Shown: positions 8,610 to 17,873, counted from the stretch's first letter. The stretch is DNA of 64,000 nt from Pseudomonas sp. R84 (GCF_009834515.1 NZ_CP019426.1:1849501-1913500), one strand, 5' to 3'. The notes: a model not told the origin generated them from the letters alone. Made by a program: numbers and translations.

Positions 8610-8958
8610 TCAGATAGGCGTCATGGCTGAAAGTGGCGGCGATCACCGCTTTCAGCGGCTTTCCGGGCGGGGCAAGCCGTTCTGGAGCCATCACTGTGGA
8701 TCGTTCCCACGCATAGTACGGGAACGATTTTCTGCTAAACAGCGTCGTTTAAATCGAAAAATTTGTGCCGGACATAAGGGCCTCTTCGCGAGCAGGCTCG
8801 CTCCCACATTTAGAATGCATTCCAATCCCTCCTTTGGTTGCATCACATTCCCAATTTGGAATGCATTCCCCTGTGGGAGCGAGCCTGCTCGCGAAGGGGC
8901 CGTCCCGGTCAGCAGAAAACTCACGGTCAAAACCCCTCTGTTTCACTCATTGGCAAAA
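8610..8958. other. Gap with hairpin and repeats between the modular gene and flhA
   Basis: No gene is seen. A hairpin (CTGAAAG at 8627 to CTTTCAG at 8655, no T-run) lies just after the modular gene. A short GATCGTTCCCACGC inverted repeat (8699-8728) and a REP doublet (8784-8896) follow, and then the flhA promoter region. Confidence 0.6.
8784..8896. repeat. REP doublet (GTGGGAGCGAGCCTGCTCGCGAA type)
   Basis: Two inverted copies, 8784-8808 and 8872-8896, each internally palindromic (CGAGCCTGCTCG). An AT-rich spacer between them repeats GGAATGCATTCC-like sequence. It belongs to the REP family found throughout this window. Confidence 0.85.
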
Positions 8959-8959
8959 G

Positions 8960-8976
8960 TTGGAAAGCTTCTTGCA
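8960..8976 (+). promoter_or_regulatory. Sigma-54-type promoter for the flhA operon
   Basis: TTGGAAAGCTTCTTGCA contains the invariant GG (8962-8963) and GC (8974-8975) separated by exactly 10 bp, and TTGC matches the -12 element. The predicted start is about 50 bp upstream of flhA. Pseudomonas flhA is known as a FleQ/RpoN-dependent class II flagellar gene, which fits. Confidence 0.6.
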
Positions 8977-9037
8977 GTACCCGCCGTGAGCCCGCTCTGG
9001 GCGTCAAAAGTTTGCTTTAAAGGAACGGGGAAAACCG

Positions 9038-11167
9038 GTGGATCGCTCTCAGTTATTCAACACTGCTCGCACGAATGTTGCCGACCTCAGTCGAGGCAAT
9101 CTGGGCGTGCCGTTGTTGCTGCTGGTGATGCTGGCGATGATGATGTTGCCGGTGCCGCCGTTCCTGCTCGACGTGTTCTTCACCTTCAACATTGCCTTGT
9201 CGATTGTCGTCCTGCTGGTCTGCGTGTATGCGCTGCGACCGCTGGATTTCGCCGTGTTCCCGACGATTCTGCTGGTCGCGACGTTGCTGCGGCTGGCGTT
9301 GAACGTGGCCTCGACGCGGGTGGTCATGCTCCACGGTCAGGACGGCCACGCCGCTGCCGGTAAGGTGATTCAGGCCTTCGGTGAGGTGGTGATCGGCGGT
9401 AACTACGTGGTCGGTATCGTGGTCTTCGCGATTTTGATGATCATCAACTTCGTCGTGGTGACCAAGGGGGCCGGGCGGATTTCCGAGGTGAGCGCGCGTT
9501 TCACCCTCGATGCGATGCCCGGCAAACAAATGGCGATCGACGCCGACCTCAACGCCGGTCTGATCGACCAGAACCAAGCCAAGATGCGCCGTCAGGAAGT
9601 CGCCCAAGAGGCTGAGTTCTACGGTTCGATGGACGGTGCCAGCAAGTTCGTCCGTGGTGACGCCATCGCGGGCCTGCTGATTCTGTTCATCAACCTGATC
9701 GGCGGCATGGCCGTGGGTATCTTCCAGCATGGCATGACGTTCGGCGATGCCGGTCGGGTTTACGCCTTGCTGACCATCGGTGACGGTTTAGTGGCGCAAT
9801 TGCCATCACTGTTGTTATCGACAGCAGCAGCGATCATGGTGACCCGTGCTTCCGGTTCGGAAGACATGGGCAAGCAGATCAATCGCCAGATGTTCGCCTC
9901 GCCGAAAGCGCTGGCGGTGGCGGCCGGTCTGATGGCGGTCATGGGCTTGGTGCCGGGCATGCCGCACTTCTCGTTCCTGAGCATGGCCGCGCTGGCCGCT
10001 GGCGGCGCGTACCTGTTCTGGAAAAAACAGAATGTGGCCAAGGTCGTAGCGTTGGAAGAGGTCAAGCGCCAGCAGGAACTGCTGCCGTCGCCGGCCCGCG
10101 CCATGGAAACCAAAGAGCTCGGCTGGGACGATGTGACGCCCATCGACATGATCGGCCTGGAAGTCGGCTATCGCCTGATTCCGCTGGTGGACCGCAATCA
10201 AGGCGGGCAATTGCTGGCGCGGATCAAGGGCGTGCGCAAGAAGCTCTCGCAGGATCTGGGCTTCCTGATGCCGACTGTGCACATTCGCGACAACCTCGAT
10301 CTGGCGCCAAGCGCCTATCGCCTGACCCTGATGGGCGTGATTCTCGCCGAAGCCGAGATCTACCCGGATCGCGAACTGGCGATCAACCCGGGCCAGGTCT
10401 ACGGCACACTCAACGGTATCAACGCCAAAGATCCGGCTTTCGGCCTGGAGGCGGTGTGGATCGAAATCAGCCAGCGTGCGCAGGCACAATCCCTCGGTTA
10501 CACGGTGGTGGACGCCAGCACCGTGGTCGCGACTCACTTGAACCAGATTCTATACAAGCACTCCAGCGAGCTGATCGGCCACGAAGAAGTGCAGCAACTC
10601 ATGCAATTGCTGGCCAAGAGCTCGCCGAAACTGGCAGAAGAGCTGGTGCCGGGCGTGGTCACGTTGTCGCAGTTGCTCAAGGTGCTGCAAGCGCTGCTCG
10701 CCGAACACGTGCCGGTGCGCGATATCCGCAGCATTGCCGAAGCCATCGCCAACAACGCCGCGAAGAGTCAAGATACCGCCGCGTTGGTGGCCGCTGTACG
10801 GGTCGGCGTATCCCGCGCCATCGTCCAAAGCATTGTAGGCACTGAGTCGGAGCTGCCTGTGATCACCTTGGAACCAAGGTTGGAACAAATATTGCTCAAT
10901 AGTCTGCAGAAGGCAGGACAAGGCTCGGAAGAGGGCGTTCTGCTGGAGCCAAGCATGGCCGAGAAGCTGCAGCGTTCGCTCATCGAAGCGGCGCAGCGTC
11001 AGGAAATGCAAGGTCAGCCGGTGATCCTTTTGGTAGCCGGCCCGATCCGCGCGATGCTCTCGCGCTTTGGCCGCCTCGCAGTCCCTGGATTGCATGTGCT
11101 GGCCTACCAGGAAATACCGGACAACAAGCAAGTGACCATCGTTGCGACAGTAGGGCCCAACGGCTGA
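9038..11167 (+). CDS. flhA: Flagellar export protein FlhA
   Basis: Largest export-gate subunit of the flagellar type III system; it forms a nonameric ring that receives chaperone-substrate complexes and couples proton flow to export. It is 709 residues, the usual length. About eight N-terminal membrane helices are followed by the FHIPEP-family motif region (TKGAGRISEVSARFTLDAMPGK, about residues 140-165) and a soluble C-terminal domain starting around residue 350. Start is GTG, with AAAGGAACGGGG upstream. Overlap or short spacing with flhF and fleN indicates an operon. Confidence 0.97.
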   Translation: MDRSQLFNTARTNVADLSRGNLGVPLLLLVMLAMMMLPVPPFLLDVFFTFNIALSIVVLLVCVYALRPLDFAVFPTILLVATLLRLALNVASTRVVMLHGQDGHAAAGKVIQAFGEVVIGGNYVVGIVVFAILMIINFVVVTKGAGRISEVSARFTLDAMPGKQMAIDADLNAGLIDQNQAKMRRQEVAQEAEFYGSMDGASKFVRGDAIAGLLILFINLIGGMAVGIFQHGMTFGDAGRVYALLTIGDGLVAQLPSLLLSTAAAIMVTRASGSEDMGKQINRQMFASPKALAVAAGLMAVMGLVPGMPHFSFLSMAALAAGGAYLFWKKQNVAKVVALEEVKRQQELLPSPARAMETKELGWDDVTPIDMIGLEVGYRLIPLVDRNQGGQLLARIKGVRKKLSQDLGFLMPTVHIRDNLDLAPSAYRLTLMGVILAEAEIYPDRELAINPGQVYGTLNGINAKDPAFGLEAVWIEISQRAQAQSLGYTVVDASTVVATHLNQILYKHSSELIGHEEVQQLMQLLAKSSPKLAEELVPGVVTLSQLLKVLQALLAEHVPVRDIRSIAEAIANNAAKSQDTAALVAAVRVGVSRAIVQSIVGTESELPVITLEPRLEQILLNSLQKAGQGSEEGVLLEPSMAEKLQRSLIEAAQRQEMQGQPVILLVAGPIRAMLSRFGRLAVPGLHVLAYQEIPDNKQVTIVATVGPNG

Positions 11168-11178
11168 GGTAGTGGTTT

Positions 11179-12519
11179 ATGCAAGTTAAGCGTTTCTTTG
11201 CCGCCGATATGCGTCAGGCCATGAAGCTGGTTCGTGATGAGCTGGGCGCTGATGCCGCCATCATTGGCAACCGCCGCATTGCTGGCGGTGTCGAGCTGAC
11301 GGCGGCACTGGATTACAAATTGTCGGCGCTGGCGCCACGGGTTCCGAACATGGAACTCGAAGACGAGCTGCGCAAGACTCAGTCGCGCATCGTCACCGCC
11401 CAGGCCGAACTGAGCCTGCGTGGCGAAGCCGACGGCAACAGCAATCGCCAGATCTTCGCAGGGCTGCCGTTGACCGCTGGCCTGCCGCTGACTGCCGCTG
11501 AACCGCTGAGCGAGCCGACTTACGCTGCTCCAGCGCGTCCGGCCCCGGCGCCTGCGCAGTCTTCCGGCGGCGTTGATCCGCGTGCCCTGGATTCGATGCG
11601 TTTCGAATTGAACAGCCTGCGCGAGCTGATGGAAGTTCAGCTCGGCACTCTGGCCTGGAATCAGCTGCAAGGCAGCCGTCCGGCGCAAGCCAATCTGTAT
11701 CGTCGTCTGCAACGTATCGGTCTGTCCGGCCCGTTGTCGCGCGATCTGCTGGCGATGATCACTGATATCGAAGAGCCGCGTCAGGCCTGGCGCATGTTGC
11801 TCGCGCACCTGGCGCGGATGATTGCCGTACCGGAAGTCGAGCCGTTGGAAGAGGGCGGTGTGATTGCCATGGTCGGCCCTGCCGGCATGGGCAAGACCAC
11901 CACGCTGGCCAAGCTCGCCGCGCGCTACGTGCTGAAATACGGCGCGCAGAATGTCGCGCTGGTGAGCATGGACAGTTTCCGCATCGGCGCGCAGGAACAA
12001 CTGAAGACGCTGGGCCGCATTCTCAATGTGCCGGTGACCCACGTCGATCCGGGCCAATCGTTGGTGCAGGCGCTGGATCCACTGCTGCGCAAACGCGTGG
12101 TATTGATCGATACTGCTGGCCTGCAAGCCAGCGATCCGGCGCTGCGCATGCAGCTGGAAAGCCTGGCCGGGCGTGGCATTCGTTCAAAAAATTATCTGGT
12201 CTTGGCAACCACCAGCCAGAAACAGGTTCTAACCGCCGCTTATCACAGTTACAAGCGTTGCGGGCTAGCCGGGTGCATCCTGACTAAACTGGATGAAACG
12301 GCCAGCCTTGGCGAAGTGTTGAGCCTGGCGATCAGTCATGAATTGCCGGTCGCGTACCTGACCGATGGCCCACGGATTCCGGATGATTTGCATCTGCCGC
12401 GCCGTCATCAACTGGTCAGCCGCGCCGTCAGCGTGCAAATGCAGGAAGAACCCAGCGAAGAAGCCATGGCTGACATGTTCGCTGATATCTATCACAGCCC
12501 GACCAAGCAGGTAGGCTGA
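11179..12519 (+). CDS. flhF: SRP-type GTPase FlhF
   Basis: GTPase that places the flagellum at the cell pole and controls its assembly. It is 446 residues. A short N-terminal domain (MQVKRFFAADMRQAMKLVR) and a Pro/Ala-rich linker precede an SRP54-like NG domain from about residue 150. The P-loop GPAGMGKTTT is at about residues 233-242, with VSMDSFRIGAQEQL and VLIDTAGL further on. It works as an antagonist pair with FleN, encoded next. Confidence 0.97.
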   Translation: MQVKRFFAADMRQAMKLVRDELGADAAIIGNRRIAGGVELTAALDYKLSALAPRVPNMELEDELRKTQSRIVTAQAELSLRGEADGNSNRQIFAGLPLTAGLPLTAAEPLSEPTYAAPARPAPAPAQSSGGVDPRALDSMRFELNSLRELMEVQLGTLAWNQLQGSRPAQANLYRRLQRIGLSGPLSRDLLAMITDIEEPRQAWRMLLAHLARMIAVPEVEPLEEGGVIAMVGPAGMGKTTTLAKLAARYVLKYGAQNVALVSMDSFRIGAQEQLKTLGRILNVPVTHVDPGQSLVQALDPLLRKRVVLIDTAGLQASDPALRMQLESLAGRGIRSKNYLVLATTSQKQVLTAAYHSYKRCGLAGCILTKLDETASLGEVLSLAISHELPVAYLTDGPRIPDDLHLPRRHQLVSRAVSVQMQEEPSEEAMADMFADIYHSPTKQVG

Positions 12520-12526
12520 GGTATTC

Positions 12527-12634
12527 ATGAACAGTTTTTGTACCTACATCGATGGTCTGCCATGCATTGTTCCGGTTGTGAACGCGCAGCCAGTAATGTG
12601 GCCTCCGTCTATGCAAGACAAGGTAAAGAAATAA
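12527..12634 (+). CDS. Possible 35-codon ORF between flhF and fleN
   Basis: ATG at 12527 follows GAGG (12518-12521) at good spacing. The frame runs for 35 codons and ends in TAA one base before the fleN ATG. The predicted peptide (MNSFCTYIDGLPCIVPVVN...) resembles nothing I recognise and has no signal or membrane segment. Its exact fit into the 116-bp gap suggests translational coupling to fleN, but it could be chance. Confidence 0.3.
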   Translation: MNSFCTYIDGLPCIVPVVNAQPVMWPPSMQDKVKK

Positions 12635-12635
12635 C

Positions 12636-13466
12636 ATGGGCAGCATGCATCCCGTACAGGTGATCGCGGTGACCGGCGGCAAAGGTGGCGTCGGCAAGAC
12701 TAACGTGTCAGTGAACTTGTCTCTGGCGCTGGCAGAGCTTGGCCGTCGGGTCATGCTGCTGGACGCCGATCTGGGACTGGCGAACGTCGACGTTTTGTTG
12801 GGTCTGACCCCTAAACGCACACTGGCCGACGTGATCGAAGGCCGTTGCGAATTGCGCGACGTGCTGTTGCAAGGCCCCGGTGGCATCCGCATCGTCCCGG
12901 CCGCGTCCGGCACGCAGAGCATGGTCCACCTGAGCCCGGCGCAACATGCCGGCCTGATTCAGGCGTTCAGCGACATCGGCGACAATCTCGACGTACTGGT
13001 GATCGACACCGCTGCGGGTATTGGTGACTCGGTAGTCAGTTTCGTACGCGCCGCGCAAGAAGTGTTGCTGGTGGTCTGCGACGAGCCAACCTCGATCACT
13101 GACGCCTACGCACTGATCAAACTGCTTAACCGCGATTACGGCATGAACCGCTTCCGCGTCCTCGCCAACATGGCGCAGAGCCCGCAGGAAGGGCGCAACC
13201 TGTTCGCCAAGTTGACCAAGGTCACGGATCGGTTCCTTGACGTGGCCCTACAATACGTCGGCGCCGTGCCTTACGACGAAAGCGTGCGTAAAGCGGTGCA
13301 GAAGCAGCGTGCCGTTTACGAAGCCTTCCCGCGCTCCAAGTGCGCGCTGGCATTCAAGGCCATTGCACAGAAGGTCGACACCTGGCCGCTGCCCGCCAAC
13401 CCGCGTGGCCATCTCGAGTTTTTCGTCGAGCGCCTCGTGCAGCAAACGGCAGGGCCCGTGCTATGA
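12636..13466 (+). CDS. fleN: Flagellar number regulator FleN (FlhG)
   Basis: MinD/ParA-like ATPase that limits flagellar number by restraining the activator FleQ, and counterbalances FlhF. It is 276 residues. The deviant Walker A motif GGKGGVGKTN is at about residues 14-23, LLDADLGLANVDVLLGL follows, and IDTAAGIGDSVVSF is the Walker B region. The protein ends four bases into fliA (ATGA overlap), so the two are coupled. Confidence 0.97.
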   Translation: MGSMHPVQVIAVTGGKGGVGKTNVSVNLSLALAELGRRVMLLDADLGLANVDVLLGLTPKRTLADVIEGRCELRDVLLQGPGGIRIVPAASGTQSMVHLSPAQHAGLIQAFSDIGDNLDVLVIDTAAGIGDSVVSFVRAAQEVLLVVCDEPTSITDAYALIKLLNRDYGMNRFRVLANMAQSPQEGRNLFAKLTKVTDRFLDVALQYVGAVPYDESVRKAVQKQRAVYEAFPRSKCALAFKAIAQKVDTWPLPANPRGHLEFFVERLVQQTAGPVL

Positions 13467-14203
13467 CAGCAAGCGGTATGAACTACTACAAGAAGTCGGC
13501 ACGCGACGCTCAGTACGAGCTGATCGAGCGTTACGCGCCGCTGGTCAAACGCATTGCCTACCACTTGCTGGCACGGTTGCCGGCGAGTGTGCAGGTCGAA
13601 GACCTGATCCAGGCCGGGATGATCGGCCTGCTCGAAGTCTCGACCAAATATGACGCCAGCAAAGGCGCCAGTTTCGAAACGTACGCGGGCATTCGAATCC
13701 GCGGCGCGATGCTCGACGAAGTGCGCAAAGGGGACTGGGCACCACGCTCGGTTCACCGCAATACCCGTATGGTCAGCGACGCAATTCGCTCAATTGAAGC
13801 TAAAACCGGCCGTGACGCTAAAGATCACGAGGTTGCAGCCGAACTCCAATTGAGTCTCGACGATTACTACGGGATTTTGAATGACACCTTGGGCAGTCGC
13901 CTGTTCAGTTTCGACGATCTGTTGCAGGACGGCGAACACGAAGGGCTGCACGAGGATGGCGCGAGTGCTCATCTTGAGCCGTCACGCGATCTGGAAGATG
14001 AACGTTTCCAGGCAGCGTTGGCGGACGCGATTGCCAATTTGCCGGAGCGTGAGCGACTGGTGTTGGCGCTGTACTACGACGAAGAGCTGAACCTCAAGGA
14101 GATCGGTGAAGTCCTTGGCGTCAGTGAATCGCGGGTCAGCCAGTTACACAGCCAGTGCGCGGCCCGTTTGCGGGGGCGTTTGGGGGAGTGGCGAGCGCGC
14201 TGA
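13463..14203 (+). CDS. fliA: Flagellar sigma factor FliA (sigma-28)
   Basis: Alternative sigma factor for late flagellar and chemotaxis genes. It is 246 residues. Region 2 is seen in LVKRIAYHLLARLPASVQVEDLIQAG and the promoter-melting segment FETYAGIRIRGAMLDEVRKGDW; region 3 follows; and the region 4 helix-turn-helix (LKEIGEVLGVSESRVSQLHS) is near residues 207-226. ATG 13463 overlaps the fleN stop and gives the family's normal length. A longer in-frame start at 13340 lies inside fleN and is rejected. Confidence 0.97.
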   Translation: MTASGMNYYKKSARDAQYELIERYAPLVKRIAYHLLARLPASVQVEDLIQAGMIGLLEVSTKYDASKGASFETYAGIRIRGAMLDEVRKGDWAPRSVHRNTRMVSDAIRSIEAKTGRDAKDHEVAAELQLSLDDYYGILNDTLGSRLFSFDDLLQDGEHEGLHEDGASAHLEPSRDLEDERFQAALADAIANLPERERLVLALYYDEELNLKEIGEVLGVSESRVSQLHSQCAARLRGRLGEWRAR

Positions 14204-14248
14204 AGGCAGTGTGGGGACACTGCGAACGAGGCTGGTGCGGTGATGAAC

Positions 14249-14262
14249 GGCACCGGTCTTGC
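14249..14262 (+). promoter_or_regulatory. Sigma-54-like element upstream of cheY
   Basis: GGCACCGGTCTTGC matches the sigma-54 core: GG (14249-14250), N10, GC (14261-14262), with GGCAC and TTGC both present. It lies about 110 bp before cheY, in the 154-bp gap after fliA. Confidence 0.45.
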
Positions 14263-14276
14263 TCTGTTGTGCTCCA

Positions 14277-14303
14277 GACAGTCTTCAAGTGCTGCGCCGA
14301 TTG
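14277..14303 (+). promoter_or_regulatory. Possible FliA (sigma-28) promoter for cheY
   Basis: GACAGTCT, 11 bp, GCCGATTG. Against the enterobacterial consensus TAAAGTTT-N11-GCCGATAA this gives 5/8 and 6/8 matches with ideal spacing. The gap after fliA suggests a separate che promoter, and cheY transcription in Pseudomonas is expected to be FliA-linked. Confidence 0.4.
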
Positions 14304-14369
14304 ATTGAAGTGGCGCGTCCAGGTGCTGGGCGCGTTTAAGACTGCTTGGAGGTCGAATTGAACAAAGAC

Positions 14370-14741
14370 ATGAAAATCCTCATCGTTGATGACTTCTCAA
14401 CGATGCGGCGGATCATCAAGAACCTGCTGCGTGATCTTGGGTTCACCAACACCGTCGAGGCTGACGATGGCGTGACTGCCATTCCAGTGCTCAACAGCGG
14501 CAGCATCGACTTTCTGGTAACGGACTGGAACATGCCGGGCATGACCGGTATCGACCTGCTGCGCCACGTGCGTGCCGATGAAAAACTCAAGCACCTGCCA
14601 GTGCTGATGGTGACTGCAGAAGCCAAGCGCGAGCAGATCATCGAAGCCGCTCAGGCCGGTGTAAACGGCTACGTAGTCAAACCTTTCACGGCTCAGGCGT
14701 TGAAAGACAAAATCGAGAAGATTTTCGAACGCATCGGCTGA
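14370..14741 (+). CDS. cheY: Chemotaxis response regulator CheY
   Basis: Single-domain receiver that is phosphorylated by CheA and binds FliM/FliN to change flagellar rotation. It is 123 residues from ATG 14370, with the acidic pair at Asp7-Asp8, phosphoacceptor Asp52 ([11 protein letters not shown]), Thr in MVTAEAK and Lys in VVKPFTA. An in-frame TTG at 14358 has a stronger GGAGGT at closer spacing and would add four residues; ATG is preferred because the family begins MKILIVDDF. cheZ follows. Confidence 0.95.
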   Translation: MKILIVDDFSTMRRIIKNLLRDLGFTNTVEADDGVTAIPVLNSGSIDFLVTDWNMPGMTGIDLLRHVRADEKLKHLPVLMVTAEAKREQIIEAAQAGVNGYVVKPFTAQALKDKIEKIFERIG

Positions 14742-14759
14742 TGAACGCGCGGGGGAGCT

Positions 14760-15548
14760 ATGGAGCATAACGAATCTTCACAGGGCGATTTCGAGTCGAC
14801 CCTGAAAAAACACGCGGTCGAACTGGTCGAAAGCCTTGAAAAAGGCAGGTTCGGCGACGCTGTGCAACTGATCCATGAGCTCAATCAGACCCGTGACCGT
14901 GGCCTGTACCAGGAAGTCGGCAAGCTCACACGTGAATTGCACAGTGCGATCGTCAACTTCCAGATCGACCCGAACATGCCGCAGGCCGAGGAAGTGTCGC
15001 AAATCACCGACGCCACCGAACGCCTGGGTTATGTGGTCAAGCTGACGGAAGCCGCGGCTAACCGCACCATGGATCTGGTGGAAAGCGCCACGCCGGTGGT
15101 CAATGGTCTGGCTGACGAAGCGCAGACCTTGAGCGCCGATTGGGGTCGCTTCATGCGTCGCGAGGTCGGGGCTGAAGAGTTCCGTGAACTGGCGCGCCGG
15201 GTCGACGGTTTTCTGTCACGCAGCAGCACGGACAACCGTGCGGTGTCGAGCAATCTCAACGACATCCTGCTGGCCCAGGATTACCAGGACCTGACCGGTC
15301 AGGTGATCAAGCGTGTGACCCAACTGGTCACCGAAGTCGAAAGCAATTTGCTCAAACTCGTGCTCATGGCCAGTCAGGTGGACCGCTTTGCGGGCATCGA
15401 ACATGACCGCGCCGCGATGCTTGCAGAAAAAGATCCACAAAAACATCTCTCGCAGGGTGAAGGTCCGCAGATTCATGCCGATAAACGAGAAGACGTTGTG
15501 TCCGGTCAGGACGATGTGGACGATTTGTTATCCAGCCTCGGGTTCTAG
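14760..15548 (+). CDS. cheZ: CheY-P phosphatase CheZ
   Basis: Accelerates dephosphorylation of CheY-P. It is 262 residues and mostly long helices (hairpin dimer). The catalytic segment QDYQDLTGQVIKRV is near residues 173-186, matching the Asp/Gln pair of enterobacterial CheZ. The C-terminus DDVDDLLSSLGF is the CheY-binding tail. It starts 18 bp after cheY behind GGGGGAG. About 54 bp separates it from cheA. Confidence 0.96.
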   Translation: MEHNESSQGDFESTLKKHAVELVESLEKGRFGDAVQLIHELNQTRDRGLYQEVGKLTRELHSAIVNFQIDPNMPQAEEVSQITDATERLGYVVKLTEAAANRTMDLVESATPVVNGLADEAQTLSADWGRFMRREVGAEEFRELARRVDGFLSRSSTDNRAVSSNLNDILLAQDYQDLTGQVIKRVTQLVTEVESNLLKLVLMASQVDRFAGIEHDRAAMLAEKDPQKHLSQGEGPQIHADKREDVVSGQDDVDDLLSSLGF

Positions 15549-15602
15549 AGTTTTGGAATTTTAGGTTTTTTGGGTTTTTAGACCTGTAGGAGCACCCCAT
15601 TA

Positions 15603-17873
15603 ATGAGCTTCGGCGCCGATGAAGAGATCCTTCAGGATTTCCTGGTTGAGGCCGGCGAGATTCTTGAGCAACTGTCCGAACAACTGGTCGAGCTGGAAAG
15701 CCGCCCGGATGACGCAGATCTGCTCAACGCAATTTTTCGCGGTTTCCACACTGTAAAAGGGGGCGCCGGCTTCCTTCAGCTCAATGAGCTGGTGGAGTGC
15801 TGTCACATCGCCGAAAACGTGTTCGACATCCTGCGTAAGGGTGAGCGTCGCGTTGATGCAGAACTGATGGACGTTGTCCTCGAAGCACTGGACGCGGTGA
15901 ACAGCATGTTCACTGAAGTTCGTGAGCGTGCTCCGATCACCGCCGCCACGCCGGAGCTGCTGGCCGCCTTGGCGCGTCTGGCCGAACCGCAATCGGCGGA
16001 CGCAGCCCCGGCTTCGCCAGTGGCCGAGATGATCGAAGAACTGGTCGTCGAAGGCGACTCGTCGGGCGACATCACCGATAACGAATTTGAACAGCTGCTG
16101 GATTCGCTGAACGCCGTCAAGGCTGAAGCCGAAGCCCCGGCCGCTGCTGCCCCTGCGCAAACGGCCGCTGAAGCCGCGAGCGATGAAATCACCGATGCCG
16201 AGTTCGAGTCGTTGCTCGATCAACTGCACGGCAAGGGCCAGTTTGCGGTGGACGCGGTTGCGCCAGCGGCGGCAGCCCCTGCGGCTCCGGCCAAGGGCGA
16301 CAGCTCTGACATCACCGACGACGAATTCGAAGCCTTGCTCGATCAGTTGCATGGCAAGGGCAACTTTGCCGTGGATGCGCTGGAGTCGGCGATTGCTTCG
16401 GCACCTGCGCCTGCTGCTCCAGCGGCCGCCGCTGCCGGCAGCGATCTGATCAGCGATCACGAGTTCGAATCGCTGCTCGACGAACTGCACGGCAAAGGCA
16501 AGTTCTCCGAAGTCGGCACCGCTGCTGCTGGCAGTGCTTCGACCGTCGCCACGCCTGCTGCCAAGGCACCGGCCGCTGCTGCAGCGCCCAAGCCTGCCGC
16601 CAAGCCTGAGCCAAAAGCCGAGGCGCCAAAACCGGCTGCCGCTGCTGCACCGGCTCCGGCCCGTGCGCCGGCTACACCGCCACCGGAAAAACCGGCGAGC
16701 GAAGCCGAAACCACCGTGCGTGTCGACACCGCCCGTCTCGACGAAATCATGAACATGGTCGGCGAACTGGTGCTGGTGCGTAACCGTCTGGTGCGTCTGG
16801 GCCTGAACAGCGGCGATGAAGCCATGCAAAAGGCCGTGTCGAACCTCGACGTGGTCACGGCTGACTTGCAGACCGCCGTCATGAAAACGCGGATGCAGCC
16901 GATCAAAAAGGTCTTCGGGCGCTTCCCGCGTCTGGTTCGTGACCTCGCGCGTCAGCTCAAGAAAGAGATCAACCTGGAACTGGTGGGTGAAGAAACCGAC
17001 CTCGACAAAAACCTTGTCGAGGCCCTGGCCGACCCGCTGGTCCACTTGGTGCGCAACGCCGTCGACCACGGCATCGAGTCGCCGGAAGAACGCGAAGCGT
17101 CGGGCAAGGCTCGTGGCGGTCGCGTGGTGCTCGCGGCCGAACAGGAAGGCGACCATATCCTGCTGTCGATTTCCGATGACGGCAAAGGCATGGACCCGAA
17201 CGTCCTGCGCGCCATCGCGGTAAAACGCGGTGTGATGGACAAGGACGCGGCCGATCGCCTCAGCGATACCGAGTGCTACAACCTGATTTTCGCCCCGGGT
17301 TTCTCGACCAAGACCGAGATCTCCGACGTCTCCGGTCGTGGTGTCGGCATGGACGTGGTGAAGACCAAGATTTCCCAGCTCAACGGTTCGATCAACATCT
17401 ACTCGACCAAGGGCCAGGGCTCGAAGATCGTCATCAAGGTGCCGCTGACCCTCGCGATCATGCCAACCCTGATGGTCATGCTCGGCAATCAGGCATTTGC
17501 GTTCCCGTTGGTCAACGTCAACGAGATCTTCCACCTCGACCTGTCGACCACCAACGTCGTCGACGGTCAGGAAGTGGTGATCGTGCGGGACAAGGCGCTG
17601 CCATTGTTCTACCTCAAGCGCTGGCTGGTCAGCTCCGCCGCTCACGAAGAGCAGCGTGAAGGCCACGTGGTGATCCTTTCGGTGGGCACTCAGCGGATCG
17701 GCTTCGTCGTCGATCAACTGGTCGGTCAGGAAGAAGTGGTCATCAAGCCATTGGGCAAAATGCTGCAGGGCACTCCGGGCATGTCCGGCGCCACCATTAC
17801 CGGTGACGGCCGCATCGCGCTGATTCTCGATGTTCCAAGCATGCTCAAGCGTTACGCCGCACGGCGTATTTGA
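15603..17873 (+). CDS. cheA: Chemotaxis histidine kinase CheA
   Basis: Receptor-coupled kinase that phosphorylates CheY and CheB. It is 756 residues. The Hpt domain has the phosphoacceptor His at about residue 49 ([10 protein letters not shown]). A long Ala/Pro-rich linker (about 130-365) carries four copies of an acidic motif D-(I/L)-(T/S)-D-x-EFE-x-LLD-x-L, three followed by HGKG, near residues 156, 194, 236 and 281. The dimerisation helices start at about 373 ([20 protein letters not shown]). The ATPase domain has [19 protein letters not shown] and GRGVGMDVV, and a CheW-like domain ends the protein. The linker repeats replace a clear CheY-binding P2 domain. Confidence 0.97.
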   Translation: MSFGADEEILQDFLVEAGEILEQLSEQLVELESRPDDADLLNAIFRGFHTVKGGAGFLQLNELVECCHIAENVFDILRKGERRVDAELMDVVLEALDAVNSMFTEVRERAPITAATPELLAALARLAEPQSADAAPASPVAEMIEELVVEGDSSGDITDNEFEQLLDSLNAVKAEAEAPAAAAPAQTAAEAASDEITDAEFESLLDQLHGKGQFAVDAVAPAAAAPAAPAKGDSSDITDDEFEALLDQLHGKGNFAVDALESAIASAPAPAAPAAAAAGSDLISDHEFESLLDELHGKGKFSEVGTAAAGSASTVATPAAKAPAAAAAPKPAAKPEPKAEAPKPAAAAAPAPARAPATPPPEKPASEAETTVRVDTARLDEIMNMVGELVLVRNRLVRLGLNSGDEAMQKAVSNLDVVTADLQTAVMKTRMQPIKKVFGRFPRLVRDLARQLKKEINLELVGEETDLDKNLVEALADPLVHLVRNAVDHGIESPEEREASGKARGGRVVLAAEQEGDHILLSISDDGKGMDPNVLRAIAVKRGVMDKDAADRLSDTECYNLIFAPGFSTKTEISDVSGRGVGMDVVKTKISQLNGSINIYSTKGQGSKIVIKVPLTLAIMPTLMVMLGNQAFAFPLVNVNEIFHLDLSTTNVVDGQEVVIVRDKALPLFYLKRWLVSSAAHEEQREGHVVILSVGTQRIGFVVDQLVGQEEVVIKPLGKMLQGTPGMSGATITGDGRIALILDVPSMLKRYAARRI

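Noticed and set aside
8784..8896. Regularly spaced palindromes that could be mistaken for a CRISPR array
   Set aside because: Only two inverted copies, no direct repeats or spacers, and no cas genes; it is a REP doublet.
14358..14369. TTG start for cheY at 14358
   Set aside because: The ribosome-binding site fits it well, but the conserved family N-terminus starts at MKILIVDDF; kept only as an alternative.
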